Shown: positions 9,663-18,970, counted from the first letter of the stretch. The stretch: 49,413 nucleotides of DNA from an uncultured Pelagibacteraceae bacterium (GCA_902557775.1 CACEBD010000005.1:1-49413); one strand, 5' to 3'. Program-made: numbers and translations. Notes: generated by a model not told the origin, from the sequence alone.

Positions 9663-10708
9663 TGTCAAAAATTGTTATTATTGGTGCAGGTGCTATGGGC
9701 TCAGCTTTTGCTTTACCTTGTTTAGACAATGATCATGAAATTAATATAGTTGGCACTCACTTAGAGAATGATTTCATAGATCAATTAAAAAGAAGTGATA
9801 ATTTACATCCTGGATTAAACACAAAAATTCCTAAAGAAATTAAAATTTTTAAATTCAAAGAATTTGATGAGTTATTAAAATCTAACGTAGACTTAATTGT
9901 TCTTGGTATAAGTTCTAAAGGTATCGAATGGGTTGCTGATCAATTAAGTAGACTTTTTAAAGATAATAAAATTCCAAAACTATTGATGCTTACAAAAGGA
10001 CTAAGTATTCATAATAATCAATACGAACTATTAGTAGATAAACTTGAAAGATTATTAGATGAAAGAGGGATAAAAAAAGTTGACATTTCTGCAGTAGGAG
10101 GACCTTGTTTAGCTACAGGATTAGCTAACAGAGTTCATTCAAGCGTTGTTATTGCAAATAAGGACGTTCAAACTGCCAAAAAAATAGCAGACATGCTTAA
10201 TACAAACTATTATCATACATCTCATTCAGACGATCTGAATGGAGTAGAGGTTTCAGCTGCAATAAAAAATATTTTTTCGATGGCTGTAGGTGCAGCGAAG
10301 GGTTTATGCAGTCAAAACATATCTAATGAGGCTAGAGAAAAAAACTATTTAAATACTGCATCAGCTTTAATTAAACAATCAATTCATGAAATGGAAATTT
10401 TTGTCGAGCACCTTAACGGTAAAAAAGAGACCGTCAAAGGTTTGGCTGGATTAGGAGATCTTTACGTTAGTTCGGGCGGTGGAAGAAACGCAAAAATGGG
10501 ATCTTACATTGGAGAAGGATTAACTTTTTCTGAAGCAAAAAAAACAAAAATGGAAAAGGTTACAGTTGAAGGAGCAGACCTTGCAAAAGAAATTGCAAAA
10601 AAGGTTAATGAAGATTTTGATCAAAAAAAATTACCTTTAATGCTGGGGATGATCAATGCTATTGTTGAAGACAAAAAACTAGAATTTAATTGGGAGGCTT
10701 TTAGGTGA
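9662..10708 (+). CDS. gpsA: Glycerol-3-phosphate dehydrogenase (NAD(P)), GpsA-like
   Basis: 348-aa cytoplasmic dehydrogenase interconverting glycerol 3-phosphate and dihydroxyacetone phosphate. The Rossmann motif IVIIGAGAMGSAFA is at 4-17. Further GpsA landmarks are LMLTKGLS, the SAVGGPCLATGLANR loop, and the catalytic lysine segment EVSAAIKNIFSMAVGAAKGL. GLAGLGDLYVS follows in the C-terminal domain. The N-terminal half is more divergent than usual. The 4-base GTGA overlap with glpK suggests it serves glycerol breakdown here, replacing a flavin-linked GlpD that is not seen in the window; that direction is inferred. Confidence 0.88.
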   Translation: MSKIVIIGAGAMGSAFALPCLDNDHEINIVGTHLENDFIDQLKRSDNLHPGLNTKIPKEIKIFKFKEFDELLKSNVDLIVLGISSKGIEWVADQLSRLFKDNKIPKLLMLTKGLSIHNNQYELLVDKLERLLDERGIKKVDISAVGGPCLATGLANRVHSSVVIANKDVQTAKKIADMLNTNYYHTSHSDDLNGVEVSAAIKNIFSMAVGAAKGLCSQNISNEAREKNYLNTASALIKQSIHEMEIFVEHLNGKKETVKGLAGLGDLYVSSGGGRNAKMGSYIGEGLTFSEAKKTKMEKVTVEGADLAKEIAKKVNEDFDQKKLPLMLGMINAIVEDKKLEFNWEAFR

Positions 10709-12186
10709 AAAAATTTATTATTTCAATTGATGCAGGAACAACTTCTAATAGATCAATTTTATTCGATATAAAAGGTAATCCAGTTTTTTCTTCACAAAAA
10801 GAATTTACTCAATATTTTCCAAAAAGTGGTTGGGTAGAACATAATGCAGATGAAATTTGGAAAACAACAATAAAAACTTTAAAAGACGTAATACAAAAAG
10901 CCAGAAGTTTAAAAGGTAAAATTTTAAGTATTGGAATAACTAACCAAAGAGAGACTACAGTTTTATGGGATAAAAAAACAGGAAAACCAGTTTATAAAGC
11001 TATTGTTTGGCAAGATAGAAGAACTGAAGAATTTTGTAAAAAGTTAAGAAAGCAAAATAAGGATACAATGGTTTTTAATAAAACTGGCCTTTTGATAGAC
11101 TCATATTTTTCAGGTACAAAAATTAAGTGGATTTTAGATAATGTCCCAAAAGCACGACAGTTAATGAATAAAAAACAATTGTTATTTGGAACAATTGATA
11201 GTTTTTTAATTTGGAGACTTACAAAAGGAAAAGTTCATGCAACGGATGCAACAAACGCAAGTAGGACAATGATATATAACATTTCCTTAAATAAATGGGA
11301 TGATGCAATATTAAATCTTCTTAAGATTAAAAAACATATTTTGCCAGAGGTAAAAGATTGTGCAGATGATTATGGTCAAACCCATCCGTCTCTAACTGGT
11401 AAACCAATTCCAATAAACGGAGTAGTAGGTGATCAACAATCAGCAACAATTGGCCAATGTTGTTTTGAACCTGGTTCTTTAAAAAGTACTTACGGAACCG
11501 GCGCTTTTGTATTATTAAATACTGGTTCTAAAAAAATTTACTCAAAAAATAGACTATTAACAACTATTGCTTACAGAATTAATGGAAAGACAACATACGC
11601 AATGGAGGGGTCTATTTTTATAGCTGGTGCTGGTGTTCAATGGTTAAGAGATAGAATGAAATTTTTCAAGAAAGCATCTGAAACAGAAAAAATAGTTAAA
11701 TCACTTCAAAACAACAATGATATTTATTTAGTTCCAGCATTCACTGGATTAGGAGCTCCTTATTGGGAAGCTAACGCTAGAGGAGTTTTAAGCGGCATTA
11801 CTAGAGATACAAGTCCTAAAGAAATAATTAGAGCTACAATCGAGGCAGTTGCTTATCAAACTCATGATCTGTTTGAGGCTATGAAACATGACGGTTTGAG
11901 ACCTAAAATTGTAAAAGTTGATGGTGGGATGGTAATGAATAATTGGTTTTCACAATTTTTATCTGACATAGTGAATGTAAAAGTATTGAGACCTAAAGTA
12001 CAAGAAACTACTGCTTTAGGAGCAGCCTTTATGGCTGGTTTACGGATAGGGATATACAAATCATTGAAAGATATTTCAAAAAATTGGAGTTTAGATAAAA
12101 AATTTTCGCCTAAAATGAAAAATAATTCTAGAACAATTCTAATTAACGGCTGGGAAAAAGCAGTCAAGAGAGCCTTAATAAATTAA
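10705..12186 (+). CDS. glpK: Glycerol kinase
   Basis: 493-aa FGGY-family kinase that phosphorylates glycerol to sn-glycerol 3-phosphate. Visible motifs are SIDAGTTSNRSILFD at the N terminus, SIGITNQRETTVLWDK, IVWQDRRTE, GDQQSATIGQ, STYGTGAFVLLNTG and VDGGMVMNNWFSQ. Length matches GlpK (about 495-505). The start is a GTG overlapping the gpsA stop (GTGA). It is followed after 106 bases by the glycerol-type ABC importer. Confidence 0.97.
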   Translation: MKKFIISIDAGTTSNRSILFDIKGNPVFSSQKEFTQYFPKSGWVEHNADEIWKTTIKTLKDVIQKARSLKGKILSIGITNQRETTVLWDKKTGKPVYKAIVWQDRRTEEFCKKLRKQNKDTMVFNKTGLLIDSYFSGTKIKWILDNVPKARQLMNKKQLLFGTIDSFLIWRLTKGKVHATDATNASRTMIYNISLNKWDDAILNLLKIKKHILPEVKDCADDYGQTHPSLTGKPIPINGVVGDQQSATIGQCCFEPGSLKSTYGTGAFVLLNTGSKKIYSKNRLLTTIAYRINGKTTYAMEGSIFIAGAGVQWLRDRMKFFKKASETEKIVKSLQNNNDIYLVPAFTGLGAPYWEANARGVLSGITRDTSPKEIIRATIEAVAYQTHDLFEAMKHDGLRPKIVKVDGGMVMNNWFSQFLSDIVNVKVLRPKVQETTALGAAFMAGLRIGIYKSLKDISKNWSLDKKFSPKMKNNSRTILINGWEKAVKRALIN

Positions 12187-12278
12187 CACACACCTTTAAG
12201 TTGTAATTTTTAAAAGTTTCTGCACTGTACTTTTCACATTAATTTTGGTTGAATATCAAAACTTATAACAACAACAAC

Positions 12279-12283
12279 GAGGG
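12279..12283 (+). promoter_or_regulatory. Ribosome binding site of glpV
   Basis: GAGGG lies 9 bases before the ATG at 12293, preceded by an unusual run of CAA triplets. The same ACGAGGGA context precedes the fbpA-type gene at 23857. The 106-base gap after glpK holds no gene and probably the glpV promoter; I see no clear -35/-10 pair. Confidence 0.65.
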
Positions 12284-12292
12284 AAATAATCT

Positions 12293-14026
12293 ATGTTTAA
12301 AACATTGAAGAGTATTTTAGCTGTTGCTGTTTCAATTTCTCTTTTAACTATTTCTAACGCTGTAGCTGATGGTCACATGGCTGCAATTAAGAAATGGTCA
12401 AATGGTGAGTTTAGTCTTTCAACAATTTCTGCAAAAGAAAGAGAGAAAGAACTTAATTGGTTTCATGATGCTGCAAAGCCGTTCAAAGGAATGGAAATAA
12501 ATGTATTATCAGAAACAATACCAACTCACGAATATGAATCAAAAGTTTTAACAAAAGCTTTTGAAGAGATAACTGGAATTAAAGTTAATCACCAGTTACT
12601 TGGAGAAGGAGAGGTAGTACAAGCTGTACAAACTCAAATGCAAACTGGAAGAAACTTATATGATGCATACATCAATGACTCTGATTTGATCGGTACGCAC
12701 TCAAGACTTCAGTTAGCAGTAAACTTAACAAAGTGGATGAAAGGTGAAGGTAAAGATGTAACTTTACCAACATTAGATATCGATGATTTCATCGGTAAAT
12801 CATTTACTACAGGTCCAGATGGTGATTTATATCAATTACCTGACCAACAATTTGCTAACCTTTACTGGTTCAGAAAAGATTGGTTTGACAGACCAGAAAT
12901 CAAAAAAGGTTTCAAAGCTAAATACGGATACGATCTAGGTGTACCAGTAAACTGGTCTGCTTACGAAGATATCGCTGAATACTTTACAAAAGACGTAAAG
13001 AATATCGACGGTGTTAGAGTATACGGTCACATGGACTACGGTAAGAGAGCTCCAGACTTAGGATGGAGAATGACTGACGCGTGGTTATCAATGGCTGGTG
13101 CAGGTTCAGTTGGTAAACCAAATGGTGTACCAGTTGACGAGTGGGGAATAAGAATGGAAAAAGGTTCTTGTAACCCAGTTGGTGCTGACGTAGCAAGAGG
13201 TGGGGCTGCGAATGGTCCTGCTGCCGTATATGCAATCAGAAAATGGGACGAGTGGTTAAGAGCTTATGCACCTCCAGGTGCTGCAGCGATGGACTTCTAT
13301 CAGTCTCTGCCAGCTTTATCATCAGGAAACGTTGCACAGCAAATTTTCTGGTATACAGCATTCACGGCATCAATGGTTGCTCCAAAGAGTACTGGAAACA
13401 AAACAGTTGATGATAACGGTAATCCTTTATGGAGAATGGGACCATCACCAAAAGGTCCTTATTGGGATGAAGGTATGAAGCTTGGTTATCAAGATGCTGG
13501 ATCATGGACTTTATTTAAGTCTACTCCAGTTGATAGAAGAAAAGCTGCATGGTTATACGCTCAGTTCGTAGTATCAAAAACTGTTGATCTTAAGAAAAGT
13601 GATGTTGGTTTAACTATCATTAGAGATAGTACAATCAACCACAAACACTTTACGAAGAGAGCTCCAAAACTTGGCGGACTTGTAGAATTCTACAGATCTA
13701 AAAACAGAGTATTGTGGTCACCAACAGGTATTAATGTTCCGGACTATCCGAAACTTGCACAAATCTGGTGGCAACAAATTGGAGATGTGAACTCAGGTGC
13801 GTTTACTCCACAACAAGCTATGGATCGTCTTGCAGAAGAGATGAACTTAGTTATGTCTCGTATGGAAGCTGCTGATAAAGCAAATAATACATACGGTGGA
13901 TGTGGTCCAAGATTATCTAAGCCAAAAGGAGCGGCTTATTGGTTGAAACAACCAGGATCGCCAAAAGCTAAACGTGATGAGAAACCTAAAGGTAAAACAG
14001 TTCCATTCGAAAGAGCTTGGAAGTAA
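12293..14026 (+). CDS. glpV: Glycerol ABC transporter binding protein, GlpV-like
   Basis: 577-aa periplasmic binding protein with an N-terminal signal peptide (about residues 1-25, ending SNAVADG). It is larger than usual (about 420 aa) for carbohydrate binding proteins and matches the size and context of GlpV from the rhizobial glpSTPQUV glycerol importer. The C-terminal half has tryptophan-rich segments (VPDYPKLAQIWWQQIGD). It lies between glpK and the importer genes and is followed by a stem-loop with a T run. It uses more C-ending codons (TAC, AAC, GAC, TTC) than its neighbours, suggesting strong expression. Glycerol as ligand is inferred from family and context. Confidence 0.87.
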   Translation: MFKTLKSILAVAVSISLLTISNAVADGHMAAIKKWSNGEFSLSTISAKEREKELNWFHDAAKPFKGMEINVLSETIPTHEYESKVLTKAFEEITGIKVNHQLLGEGEVVQAVQTQMQTGRNLYDAYINDSDLIGTHSRLQLAVNLTKWMKGEGKDVTLPTLDIDDFIGKSFTTGPDGDLYQLPDQQFANLYWFRKDWFDRPEIKKGFKAKYGYDLGVPVNWSAYEDIAEYFTKDVKNIDGVRVYGHMDYGKRAPDLGWRMTDAWLSMAGAGSVGKPNGVPVDEWGIRMEKGSCNPVGADVARGGAANGPAAVYAIRKWDEWLRAYAPPGAAAMDFYQSLPALSSGNVAQQIFWYTAFTASMVAPKSTGNKTVDDNGNPLWRMGPSPKGPYWDEGMKLGYQDAGSWTLFKSTPVDRRKAAWLYAQFVVSKTVDLKKSDVGLTIIRDSTINHKHFTKRAPKLGGLVEFYRSKNRVLWSPTGINVPDYPKLAQIWWQQIGDVNSGAFTPQQAMDRLAEEMNLVMSRMEAADKANNTYGGCGPRLSKPKGAAYWLKQPGSPKAKRDEKPKGKTVPFERAWK

Positions 14027-14046
14027 TTTAGGTTTAATCTAAATTT

Positions 14047-14074
14047 AAAGGGGGCTTAACGGCCCCCTTTTTTT
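14047..14074 (+). terminator. Stem-loop with T run between glpV and glpS
   Basis: Perfect 9-bp stem AAAGGGGGC / GCCCCCTTT with a 6-base loop (TTAACG), followed by further T residues, 20 bases after the glpV stop and 21 bases before glpS. It has the form of an intrinsic terminator. As the downstream genes are required partners, partial read-through that favours the binding protein is likely. Confidence 0.85.
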
Positions 14075-14094
14075 AAAACAGATTTCAAAAAAAT

Positions 14095-15159
14095 ATGAGC
14101 TTAGAATTAAAAAACGTAGAAAAAAAAATAGGGTTAGATACTCATATTTATTCAACAAATTTAAAATTAGAAAAAAATACAATTAACATTCTCTTAGGGT
14201 CTACTTTAGCCGGAAAGACGACTTTAATGCAAATTATGGCTGGCCTAGATAAACCAACATCAGGTGAGATTTGGTTTAACAATGAGAATGTGACAGGTAT
14301 GAAAGTTCAAAAAAGAAATGTCTCAATGGTTTACCAGCAATTTATTAATTACCCCAATTTCACAGTTTATGACAACATTGCATCTCCACTAAAAATTACT
14401 GGAGTAAGTTCAGATGAAACAAAACAAAGAGTTGGGAAAGTCGCAGAATTACTTAAACTCTCTGGAATGTTGAATAAAAAACCAAATGAGCTTTCTGGAG
14501 GACAACAACAAAGAACTGCTTTAGCAAGAGCACTTGTAAAAGACTCAGACTTAATTCTTTTAGATGAACCACTTGCAAACTTAGATTTTAAATTAAGAGA
14601 GGAATTGCGAGAAGAATTACCAAAATTATTTGAAAATAGAGACTGTATTGTAGTTTACGCAACCACAGAACCCTCAGAAGCACTACTCTTAGGCGGTAAT
14701 ACCGCAACGTTACAGGAAGGTAGGATTATTCAATATGGAAAAACTTTAGATACTTATAATAAACCTAACTCTCTGGTTTCAGCTCAGGTCTTTAGTGATC
14801 CACCAATGAATATTGCTAAAATAAAAAAATCAGGAGACCAGTGTTCATTTTTACAAAATGACATTCAATGGAAAACTAAATTAAATATCAAAGATGGTGA
14901 ATATAAAGTAGGTATACGACCCCACAATATTACCACGTATAAAGAGGGCAACAATACACTTGAGATAAAAGGTAAAGTTTTAATTTCTGAAATTAGTGGC
15001 TCTGAGAGCTTAATCCACTTTACAAACGGAAATTTGAATTGGGTTTCTTTATCTAACGGAGTTTTTCAAAAAAATGTTGGTGATGAGATGAATTTGTACA
15101 TGAATACAGATGAGTTTGTTTATTTTGATCAAAATGAAAGGTTAGTATCTAATGGCTAA
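14095..15159 (+). CDS. glpS: Glycerol importer ATPase GlpS-like, no switch His
   Basis: 354-aa ABC ATPase with C-terminal TOBE region, one of two non-identical ATPases of the importer. Walker A is present (GSTLAGKTT), as are Q-loop MVYQQ, a consensus signature LSGGQQQR and Walker B LILLDEPLANLD. The switch (H-loop) histidine is missing: VYATTEP stands where the partner has VYVTHDQ, so T191 replaces His. It overlaps glpT by 8 bases. The substitution suggests that its own Walker A site is the weaker site of an asymmetric dimer. Confidence 0.88.
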   Translation: MSLELKNVEKKIGLDTHIYSTNLKLEKNTINILLGSTLAGKTTLMQIMAGLDKPTSGEIWFNNENVTGMKVQKRNVSMVYQQFINYPNFTVYDNIASPLKITGVSSDETKQRVGKVAELLKLSGMLNKKPNELSGGQQQRTALARALVKDSDLILLDEPLANLDFKLREELREELPKLFENRDCIVVYATTEPSEALLLGGNTATLQEGRIIQYGKTLDTYNKPNSLVSAQVFSDPPMNIAKIKKSGDQCSFLQNDIQWKTKLNIKDGEYKVGIRPHNITTYKEGNNTLEIKGKVLISEISGSESLIHFTNGNLNWVSLSNGVFQKNVGDEMNLYMNTDEFVYFDQNERLVSNG

Positions 15160-16216
15160 AGTTACATTAAAAGGTTTAAGCCATAGTTATTTAAAAACTC
15201 AGTCTTCAGATGCTGACTGGGCAATCAGAGGAGTAGACATTGATTGGAATGATGGTGGCGCTTACGCTTTATTAGGCCCTTCAGGTTGTGGAAAGACAAC
15301 ATTGTTAAATATTATTTCTGGATTAATTACACCAACTAAAGGCGATATATTATTTGATGATAAAGTTATTTCAGGGTTAAATCCTGTAGAGAGAAATATT
15401 GCACAGATTTTTCAATTCCCGGTTATTTATGACACGATGACAGTGTATGATAATTTAGCTTTTCCTTTAAGAAATAGAAAAATTCCAGAGGAAGAAATCA
15501 AAGTAAAAGTTCACGAGATAGCTGAAATGTTAGAATTATCTTCAACATTAAATAATAGAGCTTCTGGTCTAACTGCAGATGGTAAACAAAAAATTTCACT
15601 AGGGCGTGGATTGGTAAGATCAGATGTAAATGCTATTATGTTTGATGAACCATTAACAGTAATCGATCCACATTTGAAATGGATTTTAAGATCTAAACTT
15701 AAAGAACTTCATCAAAAGATTAATAGAACAATGATTTATGTTACACACGATCAAACAGAGGCTTTAACATTTGCTGATCAAGTAGTTGTAATGCATGAAG
15801 GTCAAATTGTTCAAACAGGAACACCAGTAGATTTGTTTGAAAAACCAAAGCATACATTTGTTGGATATTTTATTGGTTCACCAGGCATGAATGTTTTACC
15901 TTGTCAAATTAAAGGAAATGATGTGATCGTTAATGGAAAAAAAATAGAAACTCACCAACAAATTAAAAAAAGTAATTTTAACAAGACAGAGGTTGGTGTG
16001 AGACCTGAATTTATATCTTTTAGCAATGAAGGAATTCCAGTTAAAATTTTATCGGTAAGCAATACTGGAAGGCATAAAATTGTAGATACTAAAAGTGAAA
16101 CCGGAAAAATTAAAATTATTGCAAAATCTAATGAAGATATACCTGCAGGATCTGCATTTTTAAAATTTAAAAAAGAATATACTTACACATATGGAGATAG
16201 TTGGATAATTGAATGA
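15152..16216 (+). CDS. glpT: Glycerol importer ATPase GlpT-like, degenerate signature
   Basis: 354-aa ABC ATPase with TOBE region, partner of GlpS. Walker A (GPSGCGKTT), Walker B (AIMFDEPLTVID) and switch histidine H199 (YVTHDQTEAL) are canonical. The signature is degenerate: SGLTADGKQK (138-147) in place of LSGGQQQR. This is the mirror image of GlpS, so a dimer would have one consensus ATP site and one degenerate site. Not the same as the MFS-type G3P transporter that shares the name GlpT. The end overlaps glpP by 4 bases. Confidence 0.88.
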   Translation: MAKVTLKGLSHSYLKTQSSDADWAIRGVDIDWNDGGAYALLGPSGCGKTTLLNIISGLITPTKGDILFDDKVISGLNPVERNIAQIFQFPVIYDTMTVYDNLAFPLRNRKIPEEEIKVKVHEIAEMLELSSTLNNRASGLTADGKQKISLGRGLVRSDVNAIMFDEPLTVIDPHLKWILRSKLKELHQKINRTMIYVTHDQTEALTFADQVVVMHEGQIVQTGTPVDLFEKPKHTFVGYFIGSPGMNVLPCQIKGNDVIVNGKKIETHQQIKKSNFNKTEVGVRPEFISFSNEGIPVKILSVSNTGRHKIVDTKSETGKIKIIAKSNEDIPAGSAFLKFKKEYTYTYGDSWIIE

Positions 16217-17079
16217 ATAAAACAATAAATCAAAAAGCATGGTTCTTTGTAATACCAGTATTTGTGCTGGTGGCCTTCAATGCCATTATTCCATTAATGA
16301 CAGTAGTAAACTATGCTTTCCAGGAAACTTTTGGGAATAATGTTTTTATGTGGGAAGGCACAAGATGGTTTAAACAAATCATGTTATCCGAAAGATTTCA
16401 CGCATCACTTGGTAGACAATTTTTATTTACATTTATAATTTTATTTATTCAAATTCCATTAGGAATAGCTATTGCGCTTACTATGCCTAAAGAGGGAATA
16501 GGAGTACCTGTTTGTTTAGTTTTAATGTCGATGCCTCTTTTAATTCCATGGAACGTTGTTGGAGCTATGTGGAATATTTTTGCGTTACCAGATATTGGTT
16601 TCTTGGGTCATTCACTTAATGCTTTAGGATTTGATTATAACTTTACTCAACAGATTGGTGATGCTTGGTTCACAACTATACTAATGGATGTATGGCATTG
16701 GACATCTTTAGTAGTTTTATTGTCTTATGCAGGATTAAGATCTATTCAACCTGCTTACTATCAAGCAGCAGAAATTGATGGAGCTAGTCGTTGGGCAATT
16801 TTTACGAAAATCGAATTACCTAAAATGAAAAAAGTATTAACGATTGCAATACTTTTAAGATTTATGGACAGTTTCATGATTTATACAGAGCCATTTGTTT
16901 TAACTGGAGGAGGTCCAGGCAATGCTACTGCATTTTTATCTATAGACTTAGTTAAAATGGCATTAGGACAGTTTGATCTGGGGCCAGCTGCAGCAATGTC
17001 ATTGATATACTTCTTTATAGTACTTTTAGTTTGTTGGGTATTCTACACATTAATGATGAGAAATGAGGAGAAATCATGA
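16213..17079 (+). CDS. glpP: Glycerol importer permease GlpP-like
   Basis: 288-aa inner-membrane permease of the binding-protein-dependent sugar transporter type, with about six hydrophobic helices. The ATPase-coupling EAA loop is readable as YYQAAEIDGASRWAIFTKIELPKMKKVL. It starts with a 4-base ATGA overlap with glpT and ends with a 4-base overlap with glpQ, so ATPases and permeases are translated as a unit. Confidence 0.88.
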   Translation: MNKTINQKAWFFVIPVFVLVAFNAIIPLMTVVNYAFQETFGNNVFMWEGTRWFKQIMLSERFHASLGRQFLFTFIILFIQIPLGIAIALTMPKEGIGVPVCLVLMSMPLLIPWNVVGAMWNIFALPDIGFLGHSLNALGFDYNFTQQIGDAWFTTILMDVWHWTSLVVLLSYAGLRSIQPAYYQAAEIDGASRWAIFTKIELPKMKKVLTIAILLRFMDSFMIYTEPFVLTGGGPGNATAFLSIDLVKMALGQFDLGPAAAMSLIYFFIVLLVCWVFYTLMMRNEEKS

Positions 17080-17876
17080 AGAAAGCTAAGTGGGTAGTTC
17101 CTACAATTTATATTATTTTCTTGATGCTTCCAATTTATTGGTTGCTAAACATGTCTTTTAAAACGACAACTGAGATTATAAACACTTACACATTATGGCC
17201 TCAAGAATTTACATTAGATAATTATAAAAAAATTTTTACCGACAGTACCTGGTATACTGGTTATCTTAATTCTATTTATTACGTAGTGATGAATACCGTG
17301 ATTTCAGTGGCAGCTGCACTACCTGCAGCTTACGCTTTTTCAAGATATAAATTTTTAGGGGATAAACATTTGTTTTTCTGGCTATTAACAAACAGAATGG
17401 CTCCACCAGCAGTATTTGCTTTGCCATTTTTTCAATTTTATTCATCAGTAAACTTGTTTGATACTCATGTGGCTGTAGCTTTATCACATTGTTTGTTTAA
17501 TATTCCTTTAGCAGTTTGGATTTTAGAAGGATTTATGTCTTCTGTGCCAAAAGAACTAGATGAAACAGCTTATGTTGACGGTTATTCATTTTGGAGATTT
17601 TTCTTCAAGATATTTATTCCAACAATCACTGCAGGCATAGGTATTACAATGTTTTTCTGCTTCATGTTTTCTTGGGTTGAATTATTATTAGCAAAAACAT
17701 TAACTGCGGTGGCAGCAAAACCGATTGCCGCAACAATGACAAGAACCGCCAGTACATCAGGATATGAATTAGGACTACTTGCTGCTGCAGGAAGTTTGAC
17801 AATTATTCCTGGTGCTATCGTAATTTATTTCGTAAGAAACTATATAGCTAAAGGATTTGCATTAGGAAGAGTATAA
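17076..17876 (+). CDS. glpQ: Glycerol importer permease GlpQ-like
   Basis: 266-aa second permease of the importer, MalG-like in size and layout. It has an N-terminal helix (VPTIYIIFLMLPIYWLL) and the EAA loop LDETAYVDGYSFWRFFFKIFIP. It overlaps glpP by 4 bases and glpU by one base (TAATG). Not related to glycerophosphodiester phosphodiesterase, which shares the symbol GlpQ in enterobacteria. Confidence 0.88.
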   Translation: MKKAKWVVPTIYIIFLMLPIYWLLNMSFKTTTEIINTYTLWPQEFTLDNYKKIFTDSTWYTGYLNSIYYVVMNTVISVAAALPAAYAFSRYKFLGDKHLFFWLLTNRMAPPAVFALPFFQFYSSVNLFDTHVAVALSHCLFNIPLAVWILEGFMSSVPKELDETAYVDGYSFWRFFFKIFIPTITAGIGITMFFCFMFSWVELLLAKTLTAVAAKPIAATMTRTASTSGYELGLLAAAGSLTIIPGAIVIYFVRNYIAKGFALGRV

Positions 17877-18232
17877 TGATGTTTAACGTTTTAAATGCTG
17901 CAACATGGGGTGATATGGCTAAAGAAAAAGATAAAAGCTTTTTCGAATTCGAATTTATCACTTGGATGGCATGGACTTGGCAGACAGCTGCATTTTTTTT
18001 ATTCATAGCTTTATGTTTAACAGCAATGGTTATCTGGGAAAAAAAATCACCAGGAGGAAACCCAAGAAAGGGAATTTTGGGATTAGACACAACTAGAGGC
18101 GATAGATTATTTATTTCATTGCTAGGCAGTGCATTCATTCATTTATTTTGGTTGGCGTTGGTTGGAAGCGTTTTATGGATTGCAACGATAATTTGTGTTG
18201 GTTATGCTGTAATTGTTTTTAAATACGTATAA
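17876..18232 (+). CDS. glpU: DUF2160-type small membrane subunit, GlpU-like
   Basis: 118-aa membrane protein with hydrophobic helices at about 29-50, 82-100 and 101-117. Conserved landmarks are FITWMAWTWQTAAFF and GLDTTRGDRLFISLLG. This family accompanies the rhizobial glycerol importer, where it is named GlpU; its exact role is not known. It has a one-base overlap with glpQ and abuts the methyltransferase gene with no gap. Confidence 0.82.
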   Translation: MMFNVLNAATWGDMAKEKDKSFFEFEFITWMAWTWQTAAFFLFIALCLTAMVIWEKKSPGGNPRKGILGLDTTRGDRLFISLLGSAFIHLFWLALVGSVLWIATIICVGYAVIVFKYV

Positions 18233-18922
18233 ATGAAATACTTAAATGAAGTTTTGGAATTTTTCGACATTTCAGATAATTATAGATCATATCAAATTGA
18301 ACTATTTGAGAATTATGTAGGAAAAGAAATTCTTGAGGTAGGAGCTGGACGAGGTAAGATTATTGAAATTTTGGCTCAAAATTCAGAAAAACAATTTACA
18401 CTTTTAGAACTAGACAAAAATTTTTTTGATATTTTAAATAATAAATTCAATTCAAAGAACATTAAAGTTTTGGAAGAAAGAACTCAAAATATTAAAGAAA
18501 ATAAATTTGATACAATTTTTTATTTAGATGTAATAGAACATATAGAGGATGATAAGTTTGAATTAGATACAGCTTACAATTTACTAAAAAAAAACGGTCA
18601 CTTAATCATTATTGTTCCAGCATTTCAAATTTTGTTTAGTAAATTTGATCAAAAAGTTGGCCATTTTAGAAGATATAGAAAAGAATTTTTTAAAAGATAT
18701 TCTGAAGAAAAAAATTTAAAAATTAAAAAATTAGTTTATTTCGACCTTTTAGGATTTTTTATAATTCTCTTTTCAAAATTATTAAATCTGACTAATTCAA
18801 ATAAAACAACATTAGGCATTAAAATTTGGAATTTTTTGATACCTTTATCTAGATTAATTGATAAAATTACTTTTCATTCTATTGGAAAAAGTATTGTTTG
18901 TATTTATGAAAAAAAAGGCTGA
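18233..18922 (+). CDS. Class I SAM-dependent methyltransferase
   Basis: 229-aa methyltransferase. The SAM-binding motif I is EILEVGAGRGKIIEIL (about 34-49), the acidic ribose contact is in LLELDK, and the post-motif region has DVIEHIEDD. The C-terminal region (VGHFRRYRKEFF, then a hydrophobic stretch FDLLGFFIILFSKLL) resembles methyltransferases found near cell-surface polysaccharide genes, so a membrane-associated substrate is possible. It starts directly after glpU with zero spacing, which suggests co-transcription but does not reveal the substrate. Confidence 0.72.
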   Translation: MKYLNEVLEFFDISDNYRSYQIELFENYVGKEILEVGAGRGKIIEILAQNSEKQFTLLELDKNFFDILNNKFNSKNIKVLEERTQNIKENKFDTIFYLDVIEHIEDDKFELDTAYNLLKKNGHLIIIVPAFQILFSKFDQKVGHFRRYRKEFFKRYSEEKNLKIKKLVYFDLLGFFIILFSKLLNLTNSNKTTLGIKIWNFLIPLSRLIDKITFHSIGKSIVCIYEKKG

Positions 18923-18970
18923 TATGTTATTTAACAAAATTTTATTTAGATTGAAATCTTTTATAAATGT

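Noticed and set aside
13014-13235. Antisense reading frame inside glpV
   Set aside because: His/Gln/Leu-rich product with no family pattern, a mirror of biased codons in a highly expressed gene.
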